DNA of 64,000 bases. Origin: Roseomonas sp. Its GTDB lineage: Bacteria > Pseudomonadota > Alphaproteobacteria > Acetobacterales > Acetobacteraceae. Positions 52,629 to 62,490 of this stretch are shown here, one piece after another. The DNA lies in contig JADCFX010000010.1 of the NCBI GenBank assembly GCA_020249285.1, forward strand, positions 1 through 64,000, read 5' to 3'. The notes below the pieces were generated by a model. It was not told where the DNA came from and did not search any database. It saw only the letters and a list, made by a program, of their open reading frames with translations. The translations under genes were made by a program, and so were the position numbers. Every line of letters starts with the position of its first letter. Positions within the stretch are counted from its first letter, which is position 1.

Positions 52629-53159
52629 ATGCCGATCTATGCGCTTGACGATCTCATTCCCCAGACACCAGGCGAGGGCCGCTTCTGGGTGGCGCCGGAT
52701 GCGCATGTGATGGGCAATGTGCTCCTGGCCGAAGATGTGGGGATTTGGTTCGGCGCAGTTCTGCGTGGTGACAATGAACCGATCAGCATCGGCGCACGCA
52801 GCAATATCCAGGAAGGCGCCATGCTGCATGCCGATACGGGTTTTCCGTTGACGATCGGCGCTGACGTGACGGTTGGGCACCATGCCATTCTGCATGGCTG
52901 CACCATTGGCGATGGCGCGTTGATTGGCATGGGGGCCACCGTGATGAATGGCGCGCGCATTGGCGCCGGCAGCATCATTGGCGCCGGTGCCTTGGTGACG
53001 GAACGCAAGGAAATCCCCGAACGTTCCCTGGTGATGGGCGCGCCGGCCAAGGTGATCCGCGCGCTTGATCAGTACACCACCGCGCGGCTTTTGGCTTCAG
53101 CCGCGCATTACGTGGAAAACGCACGGCGCTTTGCGCGCGGCTTGCGCCGGATTGATTAG
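52629..53159 (+). CDS. gamma-class carbonic anhydrase family protein
   Basis: 176 aa left-handed beta-helix made of hexapeptide repeats (for example IGADVTVGHHAILHG, IGDGALIGMGATVMN, IGAGSIIGAGALV). Conserved metal His in HADTGFPLTIG and GHHAILHG (three His). It resembles PaaY/YrdA. ATG 52629 has AAGGA eight bases upstream. Possibly a carbonic anhydrase or a metal-binding scaffold; activity is not proven for this subgroup. The TctC gene converges 20 bp downstream. Confidence 0.93.
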   Translation: MPIYALDDLIPQTPGEGRFWVAPDAHVMGNVLLAEDVGIWFGAVLRGDNEPISIGARSNIQEGAMLHADTGFPLTIGADVTVGHHAILHGCTIGDGALIGMGATVMNGARIGAGSIIGAGALVTERKEIPERSLVMGAPAKVIRALDQYTTARLLASAAHYVENARRFARGLRRID

Positions 53160-53178
53160 TGCGATTGCACCCTGCGCT

Positions 53179-54162
53179 TCAGCTTGCGTCTATCTGCAAG
53201 CCTTCGCGCTTGATCACATCGCCCCATTTCACGATTTCGCTCGCGACAAAAGCGCCGAATTGCTGCGGGCTGCCAATCATCGGCACGCCGCCCAATTCTT
53301 CAAAACGCTTCACGGTTTCCGGCATGGCGAGCATCGCCATCACATCGGCGTTGATGCTGTTGATTATCTCGGCCGGCATGGCGGCCTGGCCGAAGACCCC
53401 AAACCAGGTATTCACTTCGTAATTCGCCAGTTCCGGCATGGTTTCGCGCATGGCGGGCACATCGGGTAGGGCCGGGTGGCGTTCCTTGCTGGTTACGGCA
53501 AGCGCGCGCACGCGCCCGCCCTGGATATGGTCCATGATGCCGGTGAGGTTATCAATCAGGAAAGTGACATTGCCGGCCAGCAATTCAATCTGCGCCGGGG
53601 CGGAACCGCGTGTTGGCACATGAATGGCCTGCGCATTCAGCATTTGCAGAAACAACACGGGCGAAAGATGCGTGGATTGCCCAACACCCGTGGATACATA
53701 GGGAATTTCGCCCGGCTTGGCGCGCAGCATGGCGGCCAGTTCCGCGACATTGCGCGCCGGGACGTTGTTGTTCACCACCAGCACATTCGGCCCCGCAATG
53801 GTGCCTGCGATGGCCGAGAGTTGTTCTGGCCGATATTGCATATTGCGGAACAGGGAATAGGCGATGGCCTGCGGGCCGATATTGCCCATCAGCAGGGTCA
53901 AGCCGTCGGGCCGGGCGCGCACCGCTTCGGCTGAACCGATAGTGCCACCAGCGCCGGTGCGGTTTTCCACCACCACCGGCGTGCCCCAGCGCGGCTGCAG
54001 GAACTGCGCGAGCAGCCGGCCCATGATATCCGTGGTGCCACCCGCCGCGGCGGGGACAATGATGCGCACCTGCCCCGATGGGCGCCAGGATTGCGCGCGG
54101 GCGATGGCAGGCGCGGCAAGCAACGGCAACGCAAGTGCGGTGCGGCGGGAAAGTTTTGTCAT
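53179..54162 (-). CDS. Bug/TctC-family periplasmic solute-binding protein
   Basis: 327 aa from ATG 54162 (GGGAGGA seven bases upstream; the longer frame adds 38 unlikely residues). A Tat-like signal (LSRRTALALPLLAAPAIARA) is followed by VRIIVPAAAGGTTDIMGRLLAQ, the Bug/TctC carboxylate-binding loop, then VENRTGAGGTIGSAEAVRARPDG. It binds a tricarboxylate or other acid. The partner TctA/TctB membrane genes are not in the window, as is usual for orphan Bug proteins. Confidence 0.93.
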   Translation of the reverse strand: MTKLSRRTALALPLLAAPAIARAQSWRPSGQVRIIVPAAAGGTTDIMGRLLAQFLQPRWGTPVVVENRTGAGGTIGSAEAVRARPDGLTLLMGNIGPQAIAYSLFRNMQYRPEQLSAIAGTIAGPNVLVVNNNVPARNVAELAAMLRAKPGEIPYVSTGVGQSTHLSPVLFLQMLNAQAIHVPTRGSAPAQIELLAGNVTFLIDNLTGIMDHIQGGRVRALAVTSKERHPALPDVPAMRETMPELANYEVNTWFGVFGQAAMPAEIINSINADVMAMLAMPETVKRFEELGGVPMIGSPQQFGAFVASEIVKWGDVIKREGLQIDAS

Positions 54163-54227
54163 GGGGGTCCTCCCAGAAATATCGTCCGCAGAATGCCGGT
54201 TATGGGCGCTCAGGGAAAGACGCTTGT

Positions 54228-55115
54228 TCACCCCTGGCGGAGCGCCGCCATAACCCGGGCCAACCCGACCTCCCAAGGCGGCAGCGTCACGCCGAAAACG
54301 CGGGCAAGCTTGCCATTATCCAGCCGGCCATCCGCTGGGCGTTTGGCCTTGGTTGGGTAATCGGCGGTGGTGATGGCATGCACCTTCGGGCGCGGCGCGC
54401 CAAGCCGGGCGGCTTCGGTGAAAATCGCCTCGGCAAAGCTGTGCCAATTGGTGAAGCCGCCGCCGGTGGCATGATAGGTGCCGGCGAAATCATCGCGCCA
54501 CCCTTTGCCCCGGATGCGCACCAGAATTGCGGCAATGGCATCTGCCAGATCGGGCGCGGCGGTTGGGCTGCCCCATTGATCCTCCACAACGCGGAGTTCG
54601 GGGCGCTGTTCCCCAAGCGCCAGCATGGTGCGCAGAAAATTCTTACCCTTGGGCGCGAAAACCCAAGCCGTGCGGAGCACAATGCAGTGCTTATTGGCCG
54701 CCTGCGCCGCCCATTCCCCGGCAAGCTTGGTCCGACCATAGGCACCAACTGGATTGGGCGCATCACTTTCCAGATAGGGCGCGCCCTTCAAACCATCATA
54801 GACATAATCAGTGGAAATCTGAATGATTGGGATGCCGGCTTCGCGCGTGAGCTGCCCGAGCAGTGCGGGACCAAGCGCATTGGCGCGAAAGGCGCCCGCC
54901 TCATCATCTTCCGCCGCATCCACTGCCGTCCAGGCGGCGCAATTCACCACCGCATCGGGCTTCAGCGCGTGGAACGCTGCGGCTACCGTTTCGGGCTTGT
55001 CAAATTCAAATTCCGGCTGGCCGACCAGCAGCGCTTCAAAACCCTGCGCGGGCAGCGCAGCTTCAAGCCCTGTTGCCAATTGCCCGCCTCGACCGGTGAC
55101 GAGGATGCGGCGCAT
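54228..55115 (-). CDS. rfbD: dTDP-4-dehydrorhamnose reductase
   Basis: 295 aa from ATG 55115, which overlaps the rfbC stop by 1 bp (TGATG) and has AAAGGA eight bases upstream. RILVTGRGGQLATGLE cofactor site, NCAAWTAVDAAEDDE, IQISTDYVYDG and YGRTKLAGE (Tyr-x3-Lys) are all present. It does the last step to dTDP-L-rhamnose. Last gene of the rfbB-rfbA-rfbC-rfbD operon. Confidence 0.96.
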   Translation of the reverse strand: MRRILVTGRGGQLATGLEAALPAQGFEALLVGQPEFEFDKPETVAAAFHALKPDAVVNCAAWTAVDAAEDDEAGAFRANALGPALLGQLTREAGIPIIQISTDYVYDGLKGAPYLESDAPNPVGAYGRTKLAGEWAAQAANKHCIVLRTAWVFAPKGKNFLRTMLALGEQRPELRVVEDQWGSPTAAPDLADAIAAILVRIRGKGWRDDFAGTYHATGGGFTNWHSFAEAIFTEAARLGAPRPKVHAITTADYPTKAKRPADGRLDNGKLARVFGVTLPPWEVGLARVMAALRQG

Positions 55116-55675
55116 CACCAAGTTCCTTTCGGGAAGGGTGGCGAAATATCGGCAAGGCGCGGCGCCTGGCGGTCCTTGTCAGACAAGATCGGGTGTCGCA
55201 CCGGCCATTCGATGCCAAGCGCCGGGTCATTCCAGGCAATACCGGCATCGGTTTCCCGATCATAATAGGCGTCAACCTTATAGAGCACTTCCGTATCTTC
55301 TTCGAGTGTCACAAAACCATGCGCGAAGCCCGCCGGTATCCAAAGCTGCTGCCAATTCGCCGCCGATAATTCGCACGCCACATGCTGGCCGAAGCTGGGC
55401 GAGCCTTCGCGAATATCCACCGCGATATCCAGAATGGAACCGCTCACCACGCGCACCAGCTTGCCTTGTGCCGCAGGCGGGCGCTGGAAATGCAGGCCGC
55501 GCACAACACCCTTCTGACGCGACAGGGAATGATTATCCTGCACGAAATCAGCGGTAATGCCATGCGCGGCCAGCGCACGGCGAGAGAAGACTTCGCTGAA
55601 AAAACCACGCTCATCCCCAAAGCGTGTCGGTTCAATCAGGATCAGGTCAGGAATGGCAAGGCGTTCAACCTTCAC
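55115..55675 (-). CDS. rfbC: dTDP-4-dehydrorhamnose 3,5-epimerase
   Basis: 186 aa cupin-fold enzyme. [20 protein letters not shown] near the start, the catalytic His in [11 protein letters not shown] and Tyr/Asp in [18 protein letters not shown] are present. It epimerises C3 and C5 of the 4-keto sugar. It overlaps rfbA by 4 bp (ATGA) and rfbD by 1 bp, so the operon is tightly coupled. Confidence 0.97.
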   Translation of the reverse strand: MKVERLAIPDLILIEPTRFGDERGFFSEVFSRRALAAHGITADFVQDNHSLSRQKGVVRGLHFQRPPAAQGKLVRVVSGSILDIAVDIREGSPSFGQHVACELSAANWQQLWIPAGFAHGFVTLEEDTEVLYKVDAYYDRETDAGIAWNDPALGIEWPVRHPILSDKDRQAPRLADISPPFPKGTW

Positions 55676-56553
55676 GCCAGCCGCCCCTCTGCCAAGTCCC
55701 GCAAATAGACGCCATAAGATGTTTTGCCCAAACGATCTGCCTGGGCGCGCAAAGCGGCCGCATCAATGAAGCCCATGCGGAAGGCGATTTCTTCTGGGCA
55801 GCCCACTTGCAGCCCTTGGCGTTCTTGCACCGTCTGCACGAAAAGCGCCGCCTGCAACAGGGAAGCTGGTGTGCCGGCATCAAGCCAGGCGCAGCCGCGG
55901 CCCAATTGCTCGGCGCGCAAGGTGCCATCCGCCAGATAAACCTTGTTCAGATCGGTGATTTCCAATTCGCCGCGCGCGGAGGGCTTGAGGTCACGCGCCA
56001 TTTGCGTCACGCGCTCGTCGTAGAAATAGAGCCCGATCACCGCCCAATCGGATTTCGGCTTTGCGGGCTTTTCCTCGATGGACAGCACGCGCCCGGTGGC
56101 ATCGAATTCCGCGACGCCATAACGCTCCGGGTCCGCTACGCGATAGCCAAAGACTGATGCTTGACCATTTAGCGCATTGGTCGCGGCGGCTTTCAGGCTT
56201 TCCACCAAACCCTGGCCATAAATGATGTTGTCGCCCAAAGCCAAAGCGCAGGCTTCCCCACCAATCCACTCCGCGCCGATATGAAAGGCTTGCGCAATGC
56301 CATCCGGGCTTGGCTGTTCCGCATAGCTGATGCGAATACCAAACTGCGCGCCATCACCCAGCAAGCGCTTGAATGCCGGCAGATCAGCCGGTGTTGAGAT
56401 GAGCAGAATATCCTTGATGCCCGCCAGCATCAGCGTTCCCAGCGGGTAATAGACCATGGGCTTGTCGTACACCGGCAGCAATTGCTTGGAAGCCGCCAGT
56501 GTCATCGGGTGCAAGCGCGTGCCGGACCCGCCGGCGAGCAGAATACCCTTCAT
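55672..56553 (-). CDS. rfbA: glucose-1-phosphate thymidylyltransferase
   Basis: 293 aa from ATG 56553; the longer frame adds 59 residues that match rfbB coding overlap and are not part of the family. [17 protein letters not shown] (about 3-19), [20 protein letters not shown] and [12 protein letters not shown] are the nucleotidyltransferase signatures. It makes dTDP-glucose, the first step of rhamnose activation. It begins 4 bp after rfbB ends. Confidence 0.97.
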   Translation of the reverse strand: MKGILLAGGSGTRLHPMTLAASKQLLPVYDKPMVYYPLGTLMLAGIKDILLISTPADLPAFKRLLGDGAQFGIRISYAEQPSPDGIAQAFHIGAEWIGGEACALALGDNIIYGQGLVESLKAAATNALNGQASVFGYRVADPERYGVAEFDATGRVLSIEEKPAKPKSDWAVIGLYFYDERVTQMARDLKPSARGELEITDLNKVYLADGTLRAEQLGRGCAWLDAGTPASLLQAALFVQTVQERQGLQVGCPEEIAFRMGFIDAAALRAQADRLGKTSYGVYLRDLAEGRLA

Positions 56554-56557
56554 GCTT

Positions 56558-57610
56558 TCACCCCCCAAGCCTTTGGCCCGCATAGCGCTTATCGCGGATC
56601 GGGCGCCACCAGACTTCATTGTCCAGATACCAGCGAATGGTCTGATCAAGCCCGGCCTCAAAATCATAACGCGCTTTCCAGCCAAGGGCGGCTTCCGCGC
56701 CGCTGGGGTCCATGGCGTAGCGGAAATCATGGCCCGGGCGATCCTTCACATAGGTGATCAGGCGCTCACGCGGGCCGGTGGGATCGGGGCGCAACCGGTC
56801 AAGCGTGCGGCAAATGGCCTGCACCACTTGCAGATTGGTGCGTTCCTGGCGTGGGCCGATGCAGTAAGTCGCGCCCGGCACACCGCGCATCAGCGCCAGC
56901 ACCAAAGCTTCGGCGTGATCATCCACATGAATCCAATCGCGGATGTTGGAGCCATCGCCATAAACGGGCAGTGGGCGGCCTTCCAAAGCATTCAGCGTGA
57001 CCAGCGGGATAAGCTTTTCCGGAAATTGCCACGGCCCGTAATTATTCGTGGTGTTGGATACAAAGGAAGGAAAGCCATAAGTATGCTGCCAGGCGCGCAC
57101 CAGATGGTCTGACGCGGCCTTGGAAGCGGAATAGGGGCTGCGCGGATCGTAGCGCGTATGCTCATCAAAGGGCGCGTCATCCGCGCTTTCGAGTGAGCCG
57201 AACACTTCATCCGTTGAGACATGGTGGAAGCGGAAATCCGCCTTCGCGCCGGCCTCAAGCGCTTGCCAATATTCCCGCGCGGCTTCCAGCAGCACCTGGG
57301 TGCCGACAACATTGGTGCGGATGAATTCCGCCGGCCCATCAATGGAACGATCCACATGGGATTCCGCGGCCAGATGCATCACGCGGGCCGGCTTGAAGCG
57401 CGAGAAGGCTTCGCGCATCGCCGCCGCGTCGCAAATATCAAGCGCCAGATGCTGATGGCGCGGGGATTTCAGCCAATCGCCAAGTGATTCAGGACTGGCC
57501 GCATAGGTCAGCTTGTCAATATTCACAACCGTGACGTCGGTACTGGCCAGCAGATGCCGCACCACCGCCGAGCCAATGAAGCCCATACCACCTGTCAGAA
57601 GAATGACCAT
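56558..57610 (-). CDS. rfbB: dTDP-glucose 4,6-dehydratase
   Basis: 350 aa from ATG 57610 (a GTG 12 bp upstream is an alternative). [17 protein letters not shown]ossmann motif (about 4-20), [19 protein letters not shown] (catalytic Thr-Asp-Glu), [11 protein letters not shown] (Tyr-x3-Lys) and [16 protein letters not shown] are all present. It converts dTDP-glucose to the 4-keto-6-deoxy sugar. First gene of the rfb operon, so its promoter should lie in the roughly 90 bp before it, which also hold hairpins at the end of rho. Confidence 0.97.
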   Translation of the reverse strand: MVILLTGGMGFIGSAVVRHLLASTDVTVVNIDKLTYAASPESLGDWLKSPRHQHLALDICDAAAMREAFSRFKPARVMHLAAESHVDRSIDGPAEFIRTNVVGTQVLLEAAREYWQALEAGAKADFRFHHVSTDEVFGSLESADDAPFDEHTRYDPRSPYSASKAASDHLVRAWQHTYGFPSFVSNTTNNYGPWQFPEKLIPLVTLNALEGRPLPVYGDGSNIRDWIHVDDHAEALVLALMRGVPGATYCIGPRQERTNLQVVQAICRTLDRLRPDPTGPRERLITYVKDRPGHDFRYAMDPSGAEAALGWKARYDFEAGLDQTIRWYLDNEVWWRPIRDKRYAGQRLGG

Positions 57611-57634
57611 GCAGTGCCCCACTCAGTAAGGATA

Positions 57635-57656
57635 TCCGAATGCACCATCATTCGGA
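57635..57656. other. hairpin in the rho-rfbB intergenic gap
   Basis: TCCGAATG and CATTCGGA form a perfect 8 bp stem around CACCAT, 25 bp upstream of the rfbB start. It could be a regulatory dyad for the rhamnose operon or part of the rho 3' end. No T-run is seen. Confidence 0.4.
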
Positions 57657-57675
57657 ACATCCCTTTATGTCAGGA

Positions 57676-57701
57676 GCAAGGCCGAAGTCAGCCTGCCTTG
57701 C
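57676..57701 (-). terminator. hairpin at the 3' end of rho
   Basis: GCAAGGC and GCCTTGC pair, extended by an A-T pair and a G-T wobble, immediately after the rho stop codon. There is no T-run, so termination may be Rho-dependent or the stem may protect the mRNA end. Confidence 0.45.
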
Positions 57702-57702
57702 T

Positions 57703-58977
57703 TCAGGTATTCATCGCATCGAAGAAATCCTGATTGGTCTTGCTGTATTTCAGCTTGTCCAAAAGGAATTCCATCGCATCCTGTGTGCCCATCGGGTTCA
57801 GGATACGGCGCAGCACCCACATCTTGGATAGCGTGCCGCGATCCACCAGCAATTCTTCCTTACGTGTGCCGGATTTGGTGATATCAATCGCGGGGAAGGT
57901 GCGCTTATCGGAAAGCTTCCGATCCAGCACGATTTCGCAATTGCCCGTGCCTTTGAATTCTTCGAAAATCACTTCATCCATGCGGCTGCCGGTATCAATC
58001 AGCGCCGTCGCAATGATGGTGAGTGACCCGCCTTCTTCGATATTGCGCGCCGCACCAAAGAAGCGCTTCGGGCGTTGCAGCGCATTGGCATCCACACCAC
58101 CGGTGAGCACCTTGCCGGATGACGGCACAACCGAGTTATAGGCGCGGCCCAGGCGCGTGATGCTATCCAGCAAAATCACCACATCACGCTTATGTTCCAC
58201 CAGGCGCTTGGCTTTTTCCAGCACCATTTCGGTCACTTGCACGTGGCGGGTTGCCGGTTCATCAAAGGTGCTGGCTACAACTTCACCACGCACGGTCCGC
58301 GCCATATCGGTCACTTCCTCGGGCCGTTCGTCAATCAGCAGCACCATCAGGAAGACTTCGGGATTATTCGCCGTGATGGATTTGGCGATGTTTTGCAGCA
58401 TCACGGTTTTACCCGTACGCGGCGGCGCCACAATCAAGGCACGCTGGCCCATGCCGATCGGCGAAATCAAATCAATGACGCGATGGGTATTATCCTTGGT
58501 CGGACCCTTGGCGACGCTTTCAACCTCCGGATTCTCCATCTTGAGGCGGCGGTTCGGGTAAAGCGGTGTCAGATTATCGAAATTGATCCGGTGGCGCAGG
58601 CTTTCCGGGTCTTCGAAATTGATCGCATTGACCTTGAGCAGAGAGAAATAACGCTCCCCATCTTTCGGCGCGCGAATCTGCCCTTCCACAGTATCGCCGG
58701 TGCGCAAGCCAAAGCGGCGCACCTGGGCGGGGGAGACATAAATATCATCGGGCCCGGGCAAGAAATTCGCCTGCGGGCTGCGCAGATAGCCGAAACCATC
58801 AGAAAGGATTTCCAGCGTGCCTTCCCCGAAGATCGCCTGATCATTATCGGCGAAGGTCTTCAGGATGGCGAACATCATATCCTGCTTGCGCAGGGATGAT
58901 GCGTTTTCGATCTGTAATTCCTCAGCGAAGGCGAGGAGGTCCGCGGGGCTTTTCGCCTTAAGTTCTGAAAGATGCAT
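57703..58977 (-). CDS. rho: transcription termination factor Rho
   Basis: 424 aa from ATG 58977 ([15 protein letters not shown]), the usual alphaproteobacterial start; the open frame upstream (Arg/Pro/His-rich) is leader. N-terminal RNA-binding fold ([16 protein letters not shown]), Walker A APPRTGKT, Walker [17 protein letters not shown], and Q-loop/R-loop residues in [20 protein letters not shown]. Hexameric RNA helicase that releases RNA polymerase. A 235 bp leader separates it from hemJ; Rho genes are often autoregulated there, but I see no clear attenuator. Confidence 0.98.
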   Translation of the reverse strand: MHLSELKAKSPADLLAFAEELQIENASSLRKQDMMFAILKTFADNDQAIFGEGTLEILSDGFGYLRSPQANFLPGPDDIYVSPAQVRRFGLRTGDTVEGQIRAPKDGERYFSLLKVNAINFEDPESLRHRINFDNLTPLYPNRRLKMENPEVESVAKGPTKDNTHRVIDLISPIGMGQRALIVAPPRTGKTVMLQNIAKSITANNPEVFLMVLLIDERPEEVTDMARTVRGEVVASTFDEPATRHVQVTEMVLEKAKRLVEHKRDVVILLDSITRLGRAYNSVVPSSGKVLTGGVDANALQRPKRFFGAARNIEEGGSLTIIATALIDTGSRMDEVIFEEFKGTGNCEIVLDRKLSDKRTFPAIDITKSGTRKEELLVDRGTLSKMWVLRRILNPMGTQDAMEFLLDKLKYSKTNQDFFDAMNT

Positions 58978-59212
58978 TGGGTGCCTTGGCGTTCCGTGAG
59001 GCTGAGAATGACGGGACCCGAACCGCAGCGCCACGCGCCCAAATGGGCGGCTTGACCGATGTTGCCGGATGCAAACCGCAGAAGGCGGCGCATCCATGAA
59101 TGTCCCGTTAACGGGTAGAAGGGGAATGCGGAAGCGCCGGATGTGAAACGGCGGGTCCGCGAAAGGAAGGACCGCTTACTTATGGAGTCGAAGGCTCTCC
59201 GTCAACGGGTGG

Positions 59213-59665
59213 TCAGAAGGGCTTCACGATCACCATGATGACAATCAGGATCAGCAGCAGGGTTGGCACCTCATTGGCAATGCGCCAGGCCCTTTCGCTG
59301 CGGGTATTGCGGTCTTCGGCGAAAAGCCGGCGCGCGCGGGCCAGATCCATGTGAAACGCGGTCATGCCCAAAAGCCCCAAAAGCTTGCCGTGCCACCAGC
59401 CGGCGCGCCAATCCACCACGCCGGGGGTCAGGATCAGCAGCAGGCCGAAGACCCAGGAAGTGATCATGGCCGGGTTCATGATGGCGCGCAGCAGGCGCCG
59501 TTCCATGATTTTGAACAGCGCCACCTGCGCGGAACCAGGCGCCTGTTGTGTGTGGTAGACATAAAGCCGCGGTAGGTAGAATAGCCCCGCCATCCAGGCG
59601 AAAACACTGATCAGATGCAAGGCCTTGGTCCAGGCATAGAAGGGGGCGAGGGCTTCGATCACCAT
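59213..59665 (-). CDS. hemJ: protoporphyrinogen IX oxidase HemJ (UPF0093)
   Basis: 150 aa with four membrane helices. The conserved His in WTKALHLISVFAWMAGLFYLP (about 12-32) and the YVYH motif are the HemJ signatures; NPAMITSWVFG and WWHGKLLGLL follow. It oxidises protoporphyrinogen IX in heme synthesis. The gene directly precedes rho, a common alphaproteobacterial arrangement, and begins 3 bp after the acyl-CoA synthetase stop. Confidence 0.94.
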   Translation of the reverse strand: MVIEALAPFYAWTKALHLISVFAWMAGLFYLPRLYVYHTQQAPGSAQVALFKIMERRLLRAIMNPAMITSWVFGLLLILTPGVVDWRAGWWHGKLLGLLGMTAFHMDLARARRLFAEDRNTRSERAWRIANEVPTLLLILIVIMVIVKPF

Positions 59666-59668
59666 GGC

Positions 59669-61210
59669 TTATTCATCCTTTCCGGCATGGACCGGCATTA
59701 AGCGCGGATGCGGCCCATCTTCCAGCCACCAGCCCGCCAGCACCGCTTCCCGCACGCGCGCACGCACCACCTTGCCCTGCGCATTGCGCGGCAATTCGGG
59801 CAGCGCCAGCCAAGCGCGTGGGCGCTTATACTTGGCGAGATCCTCGGCGAGCGGCAGCGCCGCTTTCTCCCAGCCTTCCGGCAGGCCCTCAGCCACTGCG
59901 ATGATGACCTCGCCCCAATAATCCGAAGCCAGGCCAAGCACGCAAACCGCGCGACCTTGGGCGGCGGGTTCCAGCGTGGTTTCGATCTCGGCGGGGTGGA
60001 CGCGATAGCCGCCGCTTTTCATCACATCGGAAGCGCGTCCCGCCAGGCGCAGCCGGCCTTGCGCATCAAGCGCGCCCAAATCCCCAGTGCGATGCCAGGC
60101 GCCGGCGGGGCGCGGCACAAAGCCATCCGGGCCGATCATGCCGATATTCATGTGCCGGGCACGCAGCCAGATATCGCCGGATTCGCCGTGCGACAGGCTT
60201 AAGCCAACCTCATCGCGAATATCGATTTCAACGCCGGTCGCCGGCCAGCCGAGATTAGCACCTAGCCCATCATCATCTTCCGCCATGGCGGCGGCGACAT
60301 CGGGGCCTTCCAGCACGGTGATGGGGTTGAAGCATTCACTCATGCCATAGGTCACGCGCACCACGGGGCCGAATTGGGCTGCGGCACGGGCGTAAAGATC
60401 GCGCGTGAGTGTTTGCGTACCGCAGAAAATCACCTTCAACCCGGGCACGGCCTGGCCTGGAAACAGCGCCAGCAATTTCGCCAAAACCGTCGGCGGCGCG
60501 AAAATCGCCGCAAGCGGCGCGGCCAGCACCGGCGCGATGCGATCAGCGCGCACGCCATCCTGCAAAACCACCTCTCCGCCGTGATCCAACCAAGCATAGG
60601 TGATCAGCGCCGCGCCATGGGTGAAGGGGGTCATCAGCAGCACACGCTCACCGGGTTCGGGCGTGAAAGGCAGCACGGCGCGTTGCAGGATATTGGCGAG
60701 GTACCGCCCACCATGGCTGTGCAAGATCGCCTTGGGCTTGCCCGTGGTGCCAGAGGTGAAGATGATCCGCCCCCAGGCATCGGATGGTACCGGGGGCAGC
60801 GGCACGAAACTGTCATCAGGGGCGATGTCTTCCAGTGGCAGGGGCTCAAACCCAAGCCCCGCCAGCCGCACACAAGATGCTTGCGGCGCCACGATGCGCT
60901 TGAAGCCCGTCAGTTCCGCGAACCAGCGCAATTCGGCATCGGTGGACCCGGTATTGCAGGGGGTTTCCGCCACACCGGCCATGGTCAGGCCATAGCTCAC
61001 CCAGGGCGCATCGCAGCCATTGGGAACGAAGGTGCCCACGGGCCGGCCGGGCTTGAAACCCTCCGCGACAAGCCGTCGCGCCAAACCATGGGCGCGGGCG
61101 GAAAGCGCCGCATAGGTAATGCTGGCGTCACCATCCGTGATCGCGATGCGCGGGCCGAATCGCCGCGCGAGGGTCAGAAGGTCCGAAGACCAGGGAATAC
61201 CATCCTGCAT
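59669..61210 (-). CDS. AMP-dependent acyl-CoA synthetase/ligase
   Basis: 513 aa from ATG 61210; the longer frame upstream adds 54 residues without family match. ANL-superfamily motifs: IIFTSGTTGKPKAILHSHGG (about 166-185), YGMSECFNP (about 285), GAWHRTGDLGALD and KSGGYRVHPAEIE, and a C-terminal catalytic Lys in PRNAQGKVVRARV. It activates a carboxylic acid as acyl-AMP then acyl-CoA. It is upstream of hemJ on the same strand (3 bp gap). Substrate unknown. Confidence 0.9.
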   Translation of the reverse strand: MQDGIPWSSDLLTLARRFGPRIAITDGDASITYAALSARAHGLARRLVAEGFKPGRPVGTFVPNGCDAPWVSYGLTMAGVAETPCNTGSTDAELRWFAELTGFKRIVAPQASCVRLAGLGFEPLPLEDIAPDDSFVPLPPVPSDAWGRIIFTSGTTGKPKAILHSHGGRYLANILQRAVLPFTPEPGERVLLMTPFTHGAALITYAWLDHGGEVVLQDGVRADRIAPVLAAPLAAIFAPPTVLAKLLALFPGQAVPGLKVIFCGTQTLTRDLYARAAAQFGPVVRVTYGMSECFNPITVLEGPDVAAAMAEDDDGLGANLGWPATGVEIDIRDEVGLSLSHGESGDIWLRARHMNIGMIGPDGFVPRPAGAWHRTGDLGALDAQGRLRLAGRASDVMKSGGYRVHPAEIETTLEPAAQGRAVCVLGLASDYWGEVIIAVAEGLPEGWEKAALPLAEDLAKYKRPRAWLALPELPRNAQGKVVRARVREAVLAGWWLEDGPHPRLMPVHAGKDE

Positions 61211-61307
61211 GGCGGCAAAGTCTCGCCTGCCGGGGCGTGCGTCAATGCAGGGCTTGATTGCTGGGCGTGGTTCGGGCGGGATGGGGTGAAGCAATAGGGA
61301 CACCGCC

Positions 61308-62453
61308 ATGGAATCGCTCAGCTCACCAACCTTGCCGCAAGGCATCCGTTCCCGCTTTCTGGAAGGCATCAATGGGCTTCAGGTGCATCTGCTGGAAGCC
61401 GGGCATGAAACGCCTGGCCGGCCCTGCCTTTTGCTGCTGCATGGGTTTCCGGAACTCGCCTATTCCTGGCGGCATGTGATGCTACCCTTGGCGGCGATGG
61501 GCTATCACGTCGTGGCGCCGGATCAGCGCGGTTATGGCCGGACCACGGGCTGCGATACGGAATATGATGCGCCGCTGGCGCCGTTTCGCCTGACCAATCT
61601 GGTGCGAGATGCGCTGGGCGTGGTGGCGGCGCTTGGCTACCGCGACGTGGCGGCGGTGATTGGGCATGATTTCGGATCTCCGGTAGCCGCCTGGTGCGCG
61701 CTAACGCGCCCCGATGTGTTTCGCCGGGTGGCGCTGATGAGCGCGCCTTTCGCCGGCGGGCCGGATTGGCCGAAGCCCGGCCAGCAGTCCGGTGGTTCTT
61801 CCGCCATGCCAGGGCTGGATGAGGCTTTGGCCGCGCTGCCGCGCCCGCGCAAACACTACCACGCCTATTACGCCACGCGCCCGGCCAATGCCGATATGAT
61901 GGGCGCGGCGCAGGGGCTGCATGCCTTCATGCGCGCCTATTACCACCACAAAAGCGCTGATTGGGCCGCGAACAAACCGCATAAGCTGCGCGATTGGTCA
62001 GCCGAGGAAATGGCGAAGCTGCCCACTTACTACGTGATGGATCGCGCCGAGACGATGCCGGAGACCGTGGCGCATGAAATGCCAAATGCCGCCGAAGTCG
62101 CGGGCTGCACCTGGATGACGGAAGCGGAAATGGCAGTTTATGCAGAAGAATATGGCCGCACCGGATTTCAGGGCGGGCTCAATTGGTATCGGACGCGCTT
62201 CGCGCCGGAAGTGAATGCGGATTTGGCGCTTTTTGCCGGGCGCAGCATTGATGTGCCTTCGGTCTTTATCGCGGGTGCGGCGGATTGGGGCGTATTCCAG
62301 GCGCCTGGTGCCTTTGAACGCATGCAGGGCATTGCCTGCACGCGCATGGCGGCGGCGCATCTGGTGCCTGGCGCCGGGCATTGGGTGCAGCAGGAACAGC
62401 CCGCGCGCACGGTGGAATTGCTCAAGGAATTGCTGGCGCGCGAGGCAGCATGA
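61308..62453 (+). CDS. alpha/beta hydrolase, epoxide hydrolase-like
   Basis: 381 aa. Oxyanion loop HGFPE (about 45-49), nucleophile D121 in IGHDFGSPVAAW, a lid domain with two Tyr-rich segments (HYHAYYATRP, YYHHK), and the catalytic His in PGAGHWVQQEQP near residue 367. An Asp nucleophile with HGFPE fits epoxide hydrolase or haloacid-type dehalogenases. It is divergent from the acyl-CoA synthetase gene, and a methyltransferase gene follows 37 bp downstream. Confidence 0.88.
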   Translation: MESLSSPTLPQGIRSRFLEGINGLQVHLLEAGHETPGRPCLLLLHGFPELAYSWRHVMLPLAAMGYHVVAPDQRGYGRTTGCDTEYDAPLAPFRLTNLVRDALGVVAALGYRDVAAVIGHDFGSPVAAWCALTRPDVFRRVALMSAPFAGGPDWPKPGQQSGGSSAMPGLDEALAALPRPRKHYHAYYATRPANADMMGAAQGLHAFMRAYYHHKSADWAANKPHKLRDWSAEEMAKLPTYYVMDRAETMPETVAHEMPNAAEVAGCTWMTEAEMAVYAEEYGRTGFQGGLNWYRTRFAPEVNADLALFAGRSIDVPSVFIAGAADWGVFQAPGAFERMQGIACTRMAAAHLVPGAGHWVQQEQPARTVELLKELLAREAA

Positions 62454-62490
62454 GGCTTTCGGCTTTCACCGGGCTTGGTAGATAGGCGCC

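Noticed and set aside
59098..59212. Possible attenuator or riboswitch in the rho leader
   Set aside because: Only a short imperfect stem (GCGGgTCC/GGACCGC) is visible; no known motif. Autoregulation is plausible but not shown by sequence.
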